From assembly GCA_025934695.1 (NCBI GenBank), contig JAICWS010000004.1, positions 124,001 to 188,000 on the forward strand: DNA of 64,000 nucleotides. Direction: 5' to 3'. Under the pieces are notes generated by a model, which was given only the letters and a program-made list of their open reading frames with translations, was not told where the DNA came from and did not search any database. Both the position numbers and the translations under genes were made by a program. This DNA comes from Alphaproteobacteria bacterium. GTDB taxonomy: Bacteria > Pseudomonadota > Alphaproteobacteria > Micavibrionales > UBA2020. Shown here piece after piece: positions 43,444-53,341 of the stretch. Within the stretch, counting starts at the first letter, position 1. Each line of letters starts with the position of its first letter.

Positions 43444-46400
43444 ATGAAGAAGGCGATACATCACCTGCGGCAGGCAGGCCATCACGCGCGCCGGGCAGGA
43501 CGTCACCTCAGCAAGGCCACGGTCGTTGCGCTGGAAATCAGCGGCGCGCTCGCCTTCTTTTTGTTTTTCGTCTGGCTCGGTCTGCTGTGGCGCCTGGCGC
43601 AGGGGCCGATCGAGCTCGGTGATTTCGTAAAGACGCACCTTGAAAGCGCTTTCCACGACCAGCTGCCCGATTTCACCTTCACCGTTTCGCGCGCACAATT
43701 GATCTGGGGCGGCAAGTTCAAGCCCTTCGAATTCGAGGTGCAGGACGTCAACATCGCCCGTATGGACAAGACGCCGGTTTTCGCGCTTGACCGGCTGCGC
43801 GTGCAGCTGTCCAAGCGCAACCTCGTCTTCGGCCGCGTCGTGCCGCGCCTCGTCCACCTCTACGGTCCCGAGCTGCGCGTGGTGCGGCAGGAAGACGGCA
43901 GCTTTTCCCTGAACGTGGGCGAAGGCGGCGCGGGCGTTGTGCAGGGTGCGCCGGCGCCAGCCGCGGCCGATACGCAGGACCGCGCGGCGCTGGTGCGCGG
44001 CATGCTCCGGCAGTTGCAGCAAGGATCGGGACTCGGCATCCTCGACGGGCTGCACGAGATCGACGTGTCGGATGCGAGCGTGCGCTATGAAGACCGCATC
44101 GAAAATGTGTCCTACGTCTCGACAGGCTCCGAGATCACGATCGAGCGCGGGGACGCGGGCATCGTCGCATCCGCCAAGATCGCGCTGAAGATGGGCGAGA
44201 CGCAGCAGGCGGCGCTGCAGGCCACCGTCGCCTACGGCTGGGACGCGCGGCGGACGACGGCGCGGGTCGACTTTACGGGCGTCAATCCGTCGCTGCTGGC
44301 CCAGCAAAGCGACAAGCTGACCCAGTTGCGCGACATCAACATGCCCATGTCGGGCAGCATCAACCTGGACCTCGACCCGGATTTCCGCCCCGCCGCGCTC
44401 CGCTTCGCGCTCGATACGGACGGGGGCACGTTCAACATGATTGGCCTCTACCCCGCGCCCGTCGCCATCAAGCATTTCTACGCCAAGGGCAATTATGACG
44501 CGCCGACGGGAACCGGGGCGATCGAACAGCTGACGGCCGACATCGGCGGCCCGCAGGTGCAGGGCAAGGCGCAAATGTCGCTGGAAAATGGCGTCCGGGT
44601 AGCGAAAGTGTCGGCGGAGCTGGACAACATGCCCCTCGACAAGGTAGCCGCCTACTGGCCGCCGTTGCTTACCCCCGATCCGCGCTGGTGGGTGACGACG
44701 CACCTCTCGAAAGGCACGGCCACCAAAGCGACGCTGGAACTGGAGGCCGCTTACGATCCCGCGAATGCGGCTAGCCCCGTCGCCTTGCGCAAGCTGAGCG
44801 GCAAGATCGATTATACCGGCATCAAAGTCGATTACTTCCCGCCACTCGCTCCCGTGAAGGACGTCACGGGCTCGGCCACCTATGACGCGAAATCCTTCAA
44901 TCTCGACATCACGGGCGGCAAGCTTGACGACATGGCGGTCACGAAATCGGCGATCCATGTCACCGATCTCGATAAGACGGGGACGGACGAGCATTGCAAG
45001 ATCGACATCGCCGTCGCGCTGAATGGCCCGTTGAAGACGGCGCTCAAGGTGCTCGACGCGCCGCCGCTGAAATATCCGGAAATGCTCGGTATCAAAACGT
45101 CGGGCATCGAAGGAAAATCGGACGTGAATGTCAGCTTCGCCTTTCCCATCCATCACGGGCTTACCCTGGGTGAAGTGAAGGTCAAGGCGGATGCCAAGCT
45201 GAAGGACGTCGAAATTCCCGACATGGTTGCGGGCCTCGCCGTGACGGGCGGACCGATGGATTTGACGGTCGATAACACGGGCCTGCGCGTGAAGGGCGAG
45301 GGCAAGCTGGCCGGATCGGCGCTGCAATTCGACTGGATGAAGAGTTTCGCGCCGAAGGCGCCGGTGTCAAACAAAGTCACGGCGACGCTCCCGATCGATG
45401 CGGCGACGCTGCTGAAATTCGGCCTACCGAAGGATTTCGCGCCGCAAGGGACGATGCCCGCGACGCTGACCTATGCGGCGGCACCCGACAAAACGGCGAA
45501 GCTGGAACTTCAAGGCGACCTGAAGACGCTGGCTTTCGCGGTGCCCCAGGCGGGGTATGAGAAAAAAGCCGGCGTGCCGGGCAGCGTTTCACTCAACGTC
45601 GCGCTGAAGGACGGCAAGCCGCTGCGCCTGTCTGCTCTTGACCTGAAGGGGCCGGGCGCGGAAGTGAAGGGAGATGCCGATTTCGCTCCAGGAGGTACGA
45701 TTAAAAAAGCATCGTTCCAGAAGCTGGTGCTGGGCAGTACGGATGCTGCGCTGCAGGTGGAAGGGCTTGGTAAGGACGGCTACGACATCCATGTAACCGG
45801 ACGCCAGCTGGATGCTTCGCCGCTGTTCAGCGACCAGGCGCATGCCAATTCCGACGCCGAGGCCGCGAAGCCGGTGACGCCCATGCGCGTCAGCCTGACC
45901 GTCGGCCGCCTCGTGACCGGCAAGGATAAGGCACTCGACAATGCGAAGGCCAGCTTCGCCCGCAATGCCTGGGGGCGGCTCGACAATCTAAGACTCGACG
46001 CTCTCGCCGGGGGCAAGCCCTTGTCGGTGCAATATGCGCCGCAGGGCTCAGGTCACGCGCTGCTGTTCCAGGCGGATAACGCGGGACAGGCGCTGATGGC
46101 GCTGGGCATTTCGAATTCCATTCGCGGGGGCAGGCTCACCGTTTACGGCCAGCCGCGCAAGCAGGACGGCGGCCCGCGCGACATGGCGGGGATGGCGACG
46201 CTCGAGAATTTCAAGCTCAACGACGCGCCCGTGCTGGCCAAGCTGTTGAACGCCATGTCGCTGAGCGGCATGATTTCGCTTCTCAATGGCGAGGGGCTGT
46301 CGTTCAAGAAAGCGCGCGTCAATTTCTCCTGGACCGACCGCGGCGAGCCTTTGCAGTCCCAGAACCAGCGGATGCTGAAACTTTCCGACGGGCAGACCTC

Positions 46401-46668
46401 GGGCTCGTCGCTGGGGCTCACCTTCGAAGGCAATATCGACGAATGGCATAATGTTTACGACCTGAAGGGGACGATCATTCCGATTTCGGACATCAACAAG
46501 ATGCTCAGCATCATCCCGATCATCGGCACGGTCCTCACCGGCGGCGGCGAAGGCGTCATCGCCGCGACTTACACGATCAAAGGGCCCAAGGACAAGCCCG
46601 ACGTGATGGTCAACCCGCTCTCCGTGCTGGCGCCGGGGATTTTAAGAAAACTGTTTTTCGAGCATTAA
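43444..46668 (+). CDS. AsmA-like / DUF3971 envelope protein
   Basis: 1074 residues with one N-terminal membrane anchor (about 30-52, VALEISGALAFFLFFVWLGLLW), then a long beta-rich periplasmic region. Repeated strand pairs such as GNYDAPTGTGAIEQLTADIGG and KLSGKIDYTGIKVDYFPPLAPVKDVTG match DUF3971/YhdP-type AsmA proteins, which form hydrophobic grooves between inner and outer membranes and are implicated in phospholipid transport. The C-terminal end GVIAATYTIKGPKDKPDVMVNPLSVLAPGILRKLF is typical. It diverges from glnE across 79 bases and ends sharing stop bases with the next gene. Confidence 0.8.
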   Translation: MKKAIHHLRQAGHHARRAGRHLSKATVVALEISGALAFFLFFVWLGLLWRLAQGPIELGDFVKTHLESAFHDQLPDFTFTVSRAQLIWGGKFKPFEFEVQDVNIARMDKTPVFALDRLRVQLSKRNLVFGRVVPRLVHLYGPELRVVRQEDGSFSLNVGEGGAGVVQGAPAPAAADTQDRAALVRGMLRQLQQGSGLGILDGLHEIDVSDASVRYEDRIENVSYVSTGSEITIERGDAGIVASAKIALKMGETQQAALQATVAYGWDARRTTARVDFTGVNPSLLAQQSDKLTQLRDINMPMSGSINLDLDPDFRPAALRFALDTDGGTFNMIGLYPAPVAIKHFYAKGNYDAPTGTGAIEQLTADIGGPQVQGKAQMSLENGVRVAKVSAELDNMPLDKVAAYWPPLLTPDPRWWVTTHLSKGTATKATLELEAAYDPANAASPVALRKLSGKIDYTGIKVDYFPPLAPVKDVTGSATYDAKSFNLDITGGKLDDMAVTKSAIHVTDLDKTGTDEHCKIDIAVALNGPLKTALKVLDAPPLKYPEMLGIKTSGIEGKSDVNVSFAFPIHHGLTLGEVKVKADAKLKDVEIPDMVAGLAVTGGPMDLTVDNTGLRVKGEGKLAGSALQFDWMKSFAPKAPVSNKVTATLPIDAATLLKFGLPKDFAPQGTMPATLTYAAAPDKTAKLELQGDLKTLAFAVPQAGYEKKAGVPGSVSLNVALKDGKPLRLSALDLKGPGAEVKGDADFAPGGTIKKASFQKLVLGSTDAALQVEGLGKDGYDIHVTGRQLDASPLFSDQAHANSDAEAAKPVTPMRVSLTVGRLVTGKDKALDNAKASFARNAWGRLDNLRLDALAGGKPLSVQYAPQGSGHALLFQADNAGQALMALGISNSIRGGRLTVYGQPRKQDGGPRDMAGMATLENFKLNDAPVLAKLLNAMSLSGMISLLNGEGLSFKKARVNFSWTDRGEPLQSQNQRMLKLSDGQTSGSSLGLTFEGNIDEWHNVYDLKGTIIPISDINKMLSIIPIIGTVLTGGGEGVIAATYTIKGPKDKPDVMVNPLSVLAPGILRKLFFEH

Positions 46669-47144
46669 GCTTTCGGTGCGGCGTCCCGCTTGCGGTTGAC
46701 GTTCAGCTTCAGCTTGCGGAAGGTGATGTCGTCGGCGAGTTCGATGGCGGCTTCGCCATTGAAGGCCTGCGCGATGGATTTTGCATCCTCGAGCGACTGC
46801 TTCACGACCTGCGCGACGGGTGCGGGAGGCGATGCCGGTTGCGGCGTCTGTGGTGCGGGAGCCGCCGCAGGCTGCGGTTTTTTGGGAAAGAGTTTCTTGC
46901 GGATGATATCGCGCCCGATCAGCGCCGTGATGGCAACGGGTATGGCCACGCCGAAGCCCGCCGCCGCGCCGAGGATAAGGCCGCCCGCACCCACGGCGAC
47001 GCCTGCAACGATGCCGGCGGCGCCCGCGATGTGCGCGGTGGTGAGCGCCCAGCCGCCGTAAGCGGCGCCCAAAGCGCCGGCCCAGGCGCAGGTTCTCGCG
47101 ATATGGCCGAAGGTTTTCAGCTCAGGAAAATTCAGGTTGCCCAT
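46665..47144 (-). CDS. Glycine-zipper membrane protein of unknown function
   Basis: 159 residues; AAGGGCG precedes the ATG. The N-terminal half has two Gly/Ala-rich hydrophobic hairpins (about 15-40 and 43-75, AGIVAGVAVGAGGLILGAAAGFGVA). A Pro/Ala linker PKKPQPAAAPAPQTPQ follows, and a charged tail (ITFRKLKLNVNRKRD) lies beyond. No family recognised. Its TAA shares bases with the TAA of the convergent AsmA-like gene. Confidence 0.6.
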   Translation of the reverse strand: MGNLNFPELKTFGHIARTCAWAGALGAAYGGWALTTAHIAGAAGIVAGVAVGAGGLILGAAAGFGVAIPVAITALIGRDIIRKKLFPKKPQPAAAPAPQTPQPASPPAPVAQVVKQSLEDAKSIAQAFNGEAAIELADDITFRKLKLNVNRKRDAAPKA

Positions 47145-47290
47145 GATAACGCCCTTTTGTTCTTCATTTCATTTTGCGGCGACGATAGCATAGAGGTTTT
47201 AATTATGTCAAATGTTAATATACAGGGTTGAATGCGGGACAGGGGCGCGTTATTCGTTGGGGGTAGAACCCATAATTCAAGGACTTCGGG

Positions 47291-48385
47291 ATGCAGACCC
47301 TCCGCCGCGCACTCGTCATGCCCGCCGCCGACTTCTGGCTGCTGGGCGGCCTGTCGCTTGTGGTTCTGGGCGGCGTCTGGGCCGCCAGCGACTGGGCGCA
47401 CCTGAAATCCTTCGACCAGGGATTGCCCGCGTGGCTCTATTACGCGGCCTTCGCGGTGAATTATCCGCACTTCGCTTATTCCTATCAGCTTTTTTACAAA
47501 GGTTTCGGGGCGCGCCTGCGCGGAACGGAAAGCCTGCGCAGCAAATTCCGCCTCCTCGCGGCGGGGCTGGTGGCGCCCGTGCTGATGCTCAGCTATTTTC
47601 TCTGGGATTTTTTCGCGCGCGACGCCGATATGCTCGCGTGGGCCGTCATGTCGATGCTGTTCCTGGTGGGCTGGCACTATGCCAAGCAGGGCTATGGCGT
47701 GCTCATCACCTCCTCGGTCTACCGCAACATCTTCTATTCGCTGACGCAAAAGCGGATTTTATATGCCAACGCCTATATCGTCTGGATCTATTCCTGGGTC
47801 ATCATCCACGACAAGCCGGGGCGCGCCGTCGCCTCCGACGTGATCTATTCGATCCCCGTCATGCCGCACGCCATGATCGTGACTTCGACCGTCGCGGTGA
47901 TCGTCTCGACGCTCGCGGCGGCCCTCACGTTCTTCAAAACGGCTGTTGTAGACCGGAAGGGCATTTCCTGGAGCGGGCTGACCGGCTATGTCTGCGCGAT
48001 ATATGTGTGGATGCTGGTGCCGGAACTGCTGGGCAGCGCCATGTTCTTCCTGGCCGTCCCGTTTTTCCACGGGCTGCAATATCTGCCGTTCGTTTATAAA
48101 TATAAGAAAAGCGAATATAGCGCGGACGCGGGCGAAGCTGGCTTTTGGCGCAAGCAGAGCACGCTGATGGTCGTGTTCGCGCTGGCCGGGATGGCGCTGG
48201 GCGGCTTCTTCATGGAAATCGGCCCGCAGTTCGCCGACCGGGTTTATGTTCCGCATGACGGTTTTACGCGGAATTTCTTCCTGCTCTTCGCGACCGTCTT
48301 CATTAATATTCACCATTACCTGATCGATCACAGTTTCTGGCGGCGCGACAACGATGGCGCGCAGAAATACCTATTCGGGGCGTGA
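47291..48385 (+). CDS. Multipass membrane protein with conserved-looking histidines
   Basis: 364 residues with about nine hydrophobic segments. His-containing motifs lie in or near them: NYPHFAYSYQLFYKG near 56, FLVGWHYAKQGYG near 122-135, VPFFHGLQYLPFVYKYKKSEY near 259-275 and INIHHYLIDHSFWRR near 338-352. The His spread recalls membrane di-iron or retinal/carotenoid-cleavage enzymes, but spacing does not match a family I can name. Function unknown. GGGATG overlaps the start region; the ribosome site is weak. Confidence 0.6.
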   Translation: MQTLRRALVMPAADFWLLGGLSLVVLGGVWAASDWAHLKSFDQGLPAWLYYAAFAVNYPHFAYSYQLFYKGFGARLRGTESLRSKFRLLAAGLVAPVLMLSYFLWDFFARDADMLAWAVMSMLFLVGWHYAKQGYGVLITSSVYRNIFYSLTQKRILYANAYIVWIYSWVIIHDKPGRAVASDVIYSIPVMPHAMIVTSTVAVIVSTLAAALTFFKTAVVDRKGISWSGLTGYVCAIYVWMLVPELLGSAMFFLAVPFFHGLQYLPFVYKYKKSEYSADAGEAGFWRKQSTLMVVFALAGMALGGFFMEIGPQFADRVYVPHDGFTRNFFLLFATVFINIHHYLIDHSFWRRDNDGAQKYLFGA

Positions 48386-48450
48386 ACGCCCTTCCTTTGG
48401 CGTCTGCCTAATACGGTGAACCTTTTGAATAGAACCACCCTGATGAAAAT

Positions 48451-48517
48451 CGGGGTCCAGTTTATACAACTTCTATCTCATTAATTATGAGGTAGAAGTT
48501 AGATGAACTGGACTCCG
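48451..48517. repeat. Long hairpin between convergent genes
   Basis: Arms CGGGGTCCAGTT (48451-48462) with AACTGGACTCCG (48506-48517), and inner arms AACTTCTATCTCAT (48468-48481) with ATGAGGTAGAAGTT (48487-48500), each with one G-U pair. There is no U-tract. It may be a palindromic repeat element with a terminator or mRNA-end protecting role between the convergent membrane protein and Sel1 genes. Confidence 0.7.
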
Positions 48518-48554
48518 GCTTTCGCCGAAGTGGGCGTCTTGTGTTGAGAAGAAA

Positions 48555-49616
48555 TTAGTTCACCGGCTGCTGGAAATTGACGTGGTAATAGCCGTCAGAG
48601 AAGACGACGTCCTGGCTGTTGGCGGGGAAGGGGCTGCGCACCGGGTGCCAGGCGTGCGCGCGCTGCTGGACAGCCGCGATCTGCTTGGCGCTGAGGCTGG
48701 CCGAGATCTTGTCGCGGGCTTCAGATGCCTGCTTTTCGCCCGAGGTGGAGGCGAGGATCAGCCAGAAATAAGCCTCCTCGAAATTCTTGGCGACGCCACG
48801 CCCCTCGCCGAAGAGCAGCCCGAGGTTATATTGCGCCTGCGCGTCGCCCTGTTCGGCGGCAAGGCCGTACCAGTTGGCAGCCTCGGCGTAATCCTGCTGC
48901 ACGCCTTGTCCCTGTTCGTAAAGAACGCCCAGCATGCACTGCGCGTCTGGGAGGCCTTGCGCTGCGGCTTTGCGGAACCATTTGGAGGCGAAAGCGTAAT
49001 CCTGCGTCAGGCCGCGGCCGTCGCGATACAGGACGGCGAGGTTGTATTGGGCGGGCGCCACGCCCTGTTCGGCGGCCTTGCGGAACCAGCGCGCGGCTTC
49101 CGCGAAGTTCTGCCCCATGCTGCGGCCCTGTTCGTAGATGTCGGCGACATTGTACTGGGCGGCATAGTTGCCCTGGCTCGCGGCTTCCTTGTACCAGGCG
49201 ATGGCCTGCGAGATATTGCGCTCGAACCCCTTGCCTTCATAATAATATTCGGCGACGGCGAGCTGCGCGGCCGCCGTGCCTGCCTGCGCGGATTTGAGGC
49301 ACCAGTGCGCCGCGTCGAGGTAGTTCTGGGGCACGCCGAAGCCCTGGTCGAAGAGGCGGCACAGGGCGAGTTCCGCCATCGGATGGTTGTGCATCGCCGC
49401 GCGCGTATACCATTTGGCGGCCTCGGCGTAATCCTGCGGCACGTTGTACAGCACGTCGCCCTTGTCGTAGAAGCCGCCGAGACTGTATTGCGCCTCGACG
49501 TCGCCGTGCTGGGCGCGGCCCTGCAGCGCCTCGAGAGCGGATGGCGTGGGCTCAAACTGCGCGCACGCCGGCGTGGCGAGGAGAACGACCAGGATGATGA
49601 CAAGCGTCCTCAGCAT
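48555..49616 (-). CDS. Secreted Sel1-repeat protein
   Basis: ATG 49616 gives 353 residues with a signal peptide (MLRTLVIILVVLLATPACA, cleavage near residue 20); the Cys in TPAC could alternatively be a lipobox. About seven Sel1-like repeats of 36 residues follow (AQYSLGGFYDKGD, AQYNVADIYEQGR, AQYNLAVLYRDGR, AQCMLGVLYEQGQ, AQYNLGLLFGEGR). Sel1 solenoids bind partner proteins. It lies 13 bases downstream of tyrS on the same strand and may ride on its transcript. Confidence 0.85.
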   Translation of the reverse strand: MLRTLVIILVVLLATPACAQFEPTPSALEALQGRAQHGDVEAQYSLGGFYDKGDVLYNVPQDYAEAAKWYTRAAMHNHPMAELALCRLFDQGFGVPQNYLDAAHWCLKSAQAGTAAAQLAVAEYYYEGKGFERNISQAIAWYKEAASQGNYAAQYNVADIYEQGRSMGQNFAEAARWFRKAAEQGVAPAQYNLAVLYRDGRGLTQDYAFASKWFRKAAAQGLPDAQCMLGVLYEQGQGVQQDYAEAANWYGLAAEQGDAQAQYNLGLLFGEGRGVAKNFEEAYFWLILASTSGEKQASEARDKISASLSAKQIAAVQQRAHAWHPVRSPFPANSQDVVFSDGYYHVNFQQPVN

Positions 49617-49629
49617 GCGGTTCGTTTCT

Positions 49630-50877
49630 TCAATCCCCCACGACGACCAGCGCGTGTTTTTTCTTGCCGGCCGACAATTTGATGGTTTTTTCGGCATTGA
49701 GGTCGCTCAGCGTGATCAGGCGCTGGTCGCTGTCGACCTTCTCGTCGTTGACGCGCGCGCCGCCGCCCGCGATGAGCCGCCGCGCCTCGCCGCCCGAGGC
49801 CGCGAGCCCCGCGTCCTTGAACAGGACGAAAGCGGGGACGCCCTGCGCCAGCTTCGCGCGCGGCAGGGTGATCTGCGGCAGCCCTTCGGCGGCAGCGCCC
49901 TCTTCGAAGGTTTTGCGCGCGGTTTCGGCGGCGTCTTTCGCGGCCTGTTCGCCGTGGCACATGCGCGTCGCCTCGAAAGCGAGCGTCTTCTTGGCTTCGT
50001 TGATCTCGGCGCCCTTGAGCGCTTCGAGGCGCGCGATTTCGTCCATCGGCAACTCGGTGAAGTACTTCAGCATGCGTCCGACGTCGGCGTCTTCGGTATT
50101 GCGCCAGAACTGGTAATAATCGTAGGTGCTCAGCATGTCGGCGTTCAGCCAGACCGCACCTTGCGCCGTCTTGCCCATCTTGGCGCCCGAGGCGGTGGTG
50201 AGCAGCGGGCAGGTGAAGCCGAAGACTTCCTTCTGGTCGACGCGGCGCGATAATTCAACGCCATTCACAATGTTTCCCCACTGGTCCGAGCCGCCGAACT
50301 GGATCTGGCAGCCGTATTTGCGGTTCAGCTCCAGGAAATCGTACGCCTGCAGGATCATGTAGTTGAATTCGAGGAAGGTCAGCGGCTGCTCGCGCTCGAG
50401 GCGCATCTTCACGCTGTCAAAGGTCAGCATCCGGTTGATGGTAAAATGCCGCCCGTAGTCGCGCAGGAAGTCGATGTAATTCAGCTTGTCGAGCCATTCG
50501 GCGTTGTTGACCATGACGGCATCGGTTTTGCCGTCGCCGAAACCCAGGAATTTGGAATAGACGGTCTTGATGCCGGCGATGTTGGCCGCGATGTCAGCCT
50601 CGGTCAGCAGCCTGCGGCTTTCATCCTTGCCGGACGGATCGCCGACCTTGGTCGTGCCGCCGCCCATAAGCACGATAGGCTTGTGGCCCAGTTTCTGGAA
50701 CCAGCGCATCATCATGATGGACAGGAGGCTGCCGACGTGCAGGCTTTTCGCGGTCGCGTCGTAGCCGGTGTAGCAGACAGTCACGCCCTCGGACAGCCGG
50801 CGGTCGAGCGCGTCGATATCGGTGCACTGGTGCAGGAACCCGCGTTCCTGCATGACTTTGATAAACTCCGCGCGCAT
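49630..50877 (-). CDS. tyrS: Tyrosyl-tRNA synthetase
   Basis: ATG 50877 behind GCAGGAT gives 415 residues; the frame open to 51288 runs into a divergent gene and is rejected. Class I signatures: [11 protein letters not shown] near 46 (HIGH equivalent) and [13 protein letters not shown] near 231 (KMSKS equivalent). Also [12 protein letters not shown], the tyrosine-pocket [16 protein letters not shown] near 71-86, and an S4 RNA-binding tail ([21 protein letters not shown]) near 355-377. It charges tRNA-Tyr. Confidence 0.95.
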   Translation of the reverse strand: MRAEFIKVMQERGFLHQCTDIDALDRRLSEGVTVCYTGYDATAKSLHVGSLLSIMMMRWFQKLGHKPIVLMGGGTTKVGDPSGKDESRRLLTEADIAANIAGIKTVYSKFLGFGDGKTDAVMVNNAEWLDKLNYIDFLRDYGRHFTINRMLTFDSVKMRLEREQPLTFLEFNYMILQAYDFLELNRKYGCQIQFGGSDQWGNIVNGVELSRRVDQKEVFGFTCPLLTTASGAKMGKTAQGAVWLNADMLSTYDYYQFWRNTEDADVGRMLKYFTELPMDEIARLEALKGAEINEAKKTLAFEATRMCHGEQAAKDAAETARKTFEEGAAAEGLPQITLPRAKLAQGVPAFVLFKDAGLAASGGEARRLIAGGGARVNDEKVDSDQRLITLSDLNAEKTIKLSAGKKKHALVVVGD

Positions 50878-50910
50878 GGATATCCTGCCTTTCCGGTTCC
50901 GCGAGGCTTT

Positions 50911-50940
50911 ATAATATAATGGAAGCCGCATAAAAGGCAA
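50911..50940 (-). promoter_or_regulatory. Candidate tyrS promoter
   Basis: On the minus strand: TTGCCT (50940-50935, 4 of 6), an 18-base spacer, TATTAT (50916-50911, 5 of 6). The predicted start near 50904 leaves a 5' leader of about 27 bases, too short for a T-box; T-boxes are not expected in this class. Confidence 0.5.
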
Positions 50941-51040
50941 GCTATTGATATATAAGCTAATTTGGCGGCGGTTCGGATATTGCAGCCGGCCCCGTTCCGG
51001 CGCAATATAGCGGCGCAATTCCAACCGAAAAGGGGAATCA

Positions 51041-51487
51041 ATGAAATTCACCATCGAAATCAAAGACCCGAAACAGCAGGCGCGCATCGACAGGCTGCGC
51101 GGCAAAATGGAGCCGCGGGATTTCATCCTGCGCGCGCTCGAGGCCGGGATCAACCTGGCCGAGCAGAACGTGAAGGCGCGTGAGAATATGATCAAATTCT
51201 CGCCGGCCAAGCAGGAGTTCAAGACGCTCGACGTCGCCCAGGTCACCGAGGCGCTCAAGGACAACGACCCCAAGCATCCGGTCCGCATCGAAGTCAGCCG
51301 TCTGGTGAAGGACTATACCGAAAAACTGCGCGCGCATGCCAAGGCCAACGGCAACCGCCTGCCGAATTCGCTGAAGGTCCAGGCCCATGCGCCGATCGAG
51401 CGCGTCGCCTTCCAGATCACCGCCGAGGCCATCAACAAGGCGGTGGACAAGATCAACAAGAGCAGCAAGAAAGCCGCTGGGAAGTAA
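51041..51487 (+). CDS. Small hypothetical protein
   Basis: 148 residues starting behind AAAAGGGGAAT. The N-terminus ([43 protein letters not shown]) has strand-helix-helix character like small DNA-binding or antitoxin proteins. The C-terminus is Lys-rich ([16 protein letters not shown]). No toxin partner is adjacent. Function unknown. 15 bases separate it from the next gene. Confidence 0.6.
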   Translation: MKFTIEIKDPKQQARIDRLRGKMEPRDFILRALEAGINLAEQNVKARENMIKFSPAKQEFKTLDVAQVTEALKDNDPKHPVRIEVSRLVKDYTEKLRAHAKANGNRLPNSLKVQAHAPIERVAFQITAEAINKAVDKINKSSKKAAGK

Positions 51488-51502
51488 TTCCGCCACCGCC
51501 AC

Positions 51503-53341
51503 ATGACCGCTTTCGATTCCAATGACCACCGGCCGCTGCTCGTCTATGACGGCGAATGCGGCTTTTGTGGTTACTGGCAAAGATACTGGCAGCGGCTGAC
51601 GGATGAGCGAGTTATCTATGAGGCGTACCAAACCGCGGCCGCGCGTTTCCCTGACATTCCCGTTTCCGAATTCCGGCGCGCGGTCCAATACATTACCGCG
51701 CAGGGACGCGCAAGCGGGGCAGAGGCGAGTTTCCTGACCCTCGATAATGCACCCGGCGGCTGCGTCTGGCTGAAGCTCTATCGCAAATTCCCATGGTTCG
51801 CGAAACTGTCAGAGCGGGTCTATGCGCTGATCGCCGCGCACCGCCCGCTTTTTTACGGTATCAGCAAACTGTTGTGGGGGCGTGAGCGGTATCCGTCCAG
51901 CTATGATCTCGTGTCGTGGCTGTTCCTGCGCGGGCTTGGCTTCATCTATCTCTTCGCCTTTACCTCCTTCGCCGTGCAGGCCATGGGGCTGATCGGCAGC
52001 CACGGCATCGAGCCCCTGCACCGGCTGACCGAGCTGATCCGCAACAATCACTGGGTACTGGAAGAGAACCCGCTGCGGCCCTTCATGCCGATGGTCTTCT
52101 GGCTCGACGACAGCGATGCGGCGATCAACGTTGTTTCCTGGGCCGGGGCGTTATTGTCGCTGCTGCTGATCTTCAACGTATTGCCGCGCGCCTGCCTTGT
52201 ACTGCTTTATATTTTCTACCTGTCGCTGTATTACGGCGGCCAATCCTTCATGACTTACCAGTGGGACATTTTCCTGATTGAAACCGGGTTCCTGGGTATT
52301 ATTTTGACATTCTCCACGCACATGGGCATCTGGCTGCTGCGCTGGCTGATCTTCCGCTTCATGTTCATGTCGGGCTGCGTCAAGCTGCTGAGCGGGGACG
52401 AGACCTGGGCGAACCTGACGGCGCTGTCCTACCACTTCCTGACGCAACCGCTGCCCACGCCTGTCGCCTGGCATGTCGCGCAATTGTCGCCGGCAGCGCT
52501 GAAGTTCGGCACCTTCATGACCTTCGTCGTCGAGCTTGGTTGTCCGTGGCTGTTTTTCCTGCCGCGGCGGTTGCGGTTCCTGGGGGCTTTCGGCACGCTG
52601 CTGCTCGAACTGTGCATTACCTTGACCGGCAACTATAACTTCTTCAACCTGCAGACGATGCTGCTGTGCCTGCCGCTGTTCGATGACGAGGCGGTCAAGG
52701 TCGCGATTCCGGCGCGCGTTCGCGGCTGGCTGGCGGCACATGCGGCGGAACGCAAACCGGGGCGGATCGGCGCCATCTTCGTCCGCGCCATGGCGGTCAT
52801 CATCGTTTACGGCAGCATCGTGCAGATGAGCCTGCGTTTCGACTTTCCGATGCCGGTCATCGCGCTGGTTCCCGAAAGCTTCCTGCGGCCTTTCTGCGTC
52901 GTGAATACGTATGGTCTCTTCGCCGTCATGACCGTGAAGCGCGAGGAGATCGTCATCGAAGGTTCCGACGACGGGCTGACCTGGAAGGAATATGAATTCC
53001 GGTACAAGCCGGGCCGCCTCGACCGCGCCCCGAAGTGGAATATCCCGCACCAGCCGCGCCTCGACTGGCAGATGTGGTTCGCTTCATTGACCGATCCGCA
53101 GCATGTGCCCTGGTTCCCCAAGTTCCTCAAGCGCCTCCTGGAAGGGGAGCCCACGGTGCTCGACCTGATGGAAAAGAATCCGTTCCCCGATCATCCGCCG
53201 AAATTCGTGCGCGCGCTGTTCTATGATTACACTTATGCCTCGCCCGAGGAAAAGGCGAAGGGCATCTGGTGGGACCGTACGCTGGTCGGCACCTATTTCC
53301 CGCAGGCGTCGCTGCGCACGCCGGAAAACAAGGCGGATTAA
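51503..53341 (+). CDS. DCC (DUF393) domain - lipase maturation factor fusion
   Basis: 612 residues. Residues 10-120 are a DCC/DUF393 thioredoxin-like domain with the signature VYDGECGFC (C21 and C24 region) and a conserved Trp; a disulfide-active Cys pair is expected. From about 125 a multipass membrane protein matches the lipase maturation factor (LMF1/2) family: GLIGSHGIEPL near 170, LYYGGQSFMTYQWDIFLIETGF near 248-269, NYNFFNLQTMLL near 378. LMF proteins help fold secreted lipases in eukaryotes; bacterial roles are unproven. Stop codons overlap the convergent gene. Confidence 0.82.
   Translation: MTAFDSNDHRPLLVYDGECGFCGYWQRYWQRLTDERVIYEAYQTAAARFPDIPVSEFRRAVQYITAQGRASGAEASFLTLDNAPGGCVWLKLYRKFPWFAKLSERVYALIAAHRPLFYGISKLLWGRERYPSSYDLVSWLFLRGLGFIYLFAFTSFAVQAMGLIGSHGIEPLHRLTELIRNNHWVLEENPLRPFMPMVFWLDDSDAAINVVSWAGALLSLLLIFNVLPRACLVLLYIFYLSLYYGGQSFMTYQWDIFLIETGFLGIILTFSTHMGIWLLRWLIFRFMFMSGCVKLLSGDETWANLTALSYHFLTQPLPTPVAWHVAQLSPAALKFGTFMTFVVELGCPWLFFLPRRLRFLGAFGTLLLELCITLTGNYNFFNLQTMLLCLPLFDDEAVKVAIPARVRGWLAAHAAERKPGRIGAIFVRAMAVIIVYGSIVQMSLRFDFPMPVIALVPESFLRPFCVVNTYGLFAVMTVKREEIVIEGSDDGLTWKEYEFRYKPGRLDRAPKWNIPHQPRLDWQMWFASLTDPQHVPWFPKFLKRLLEGEPTVLDLMEKNPFPDHPPKFVRALFYDYTYASPEEKAKGIWWDRTLVGTYFPQASLRTPENKAD

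Noticed and set aside
43429-45327. 632-residue minus-strand frame
   Set aside because: Shadow of the AsmA-like gene; Arg/His-rich with no domain.
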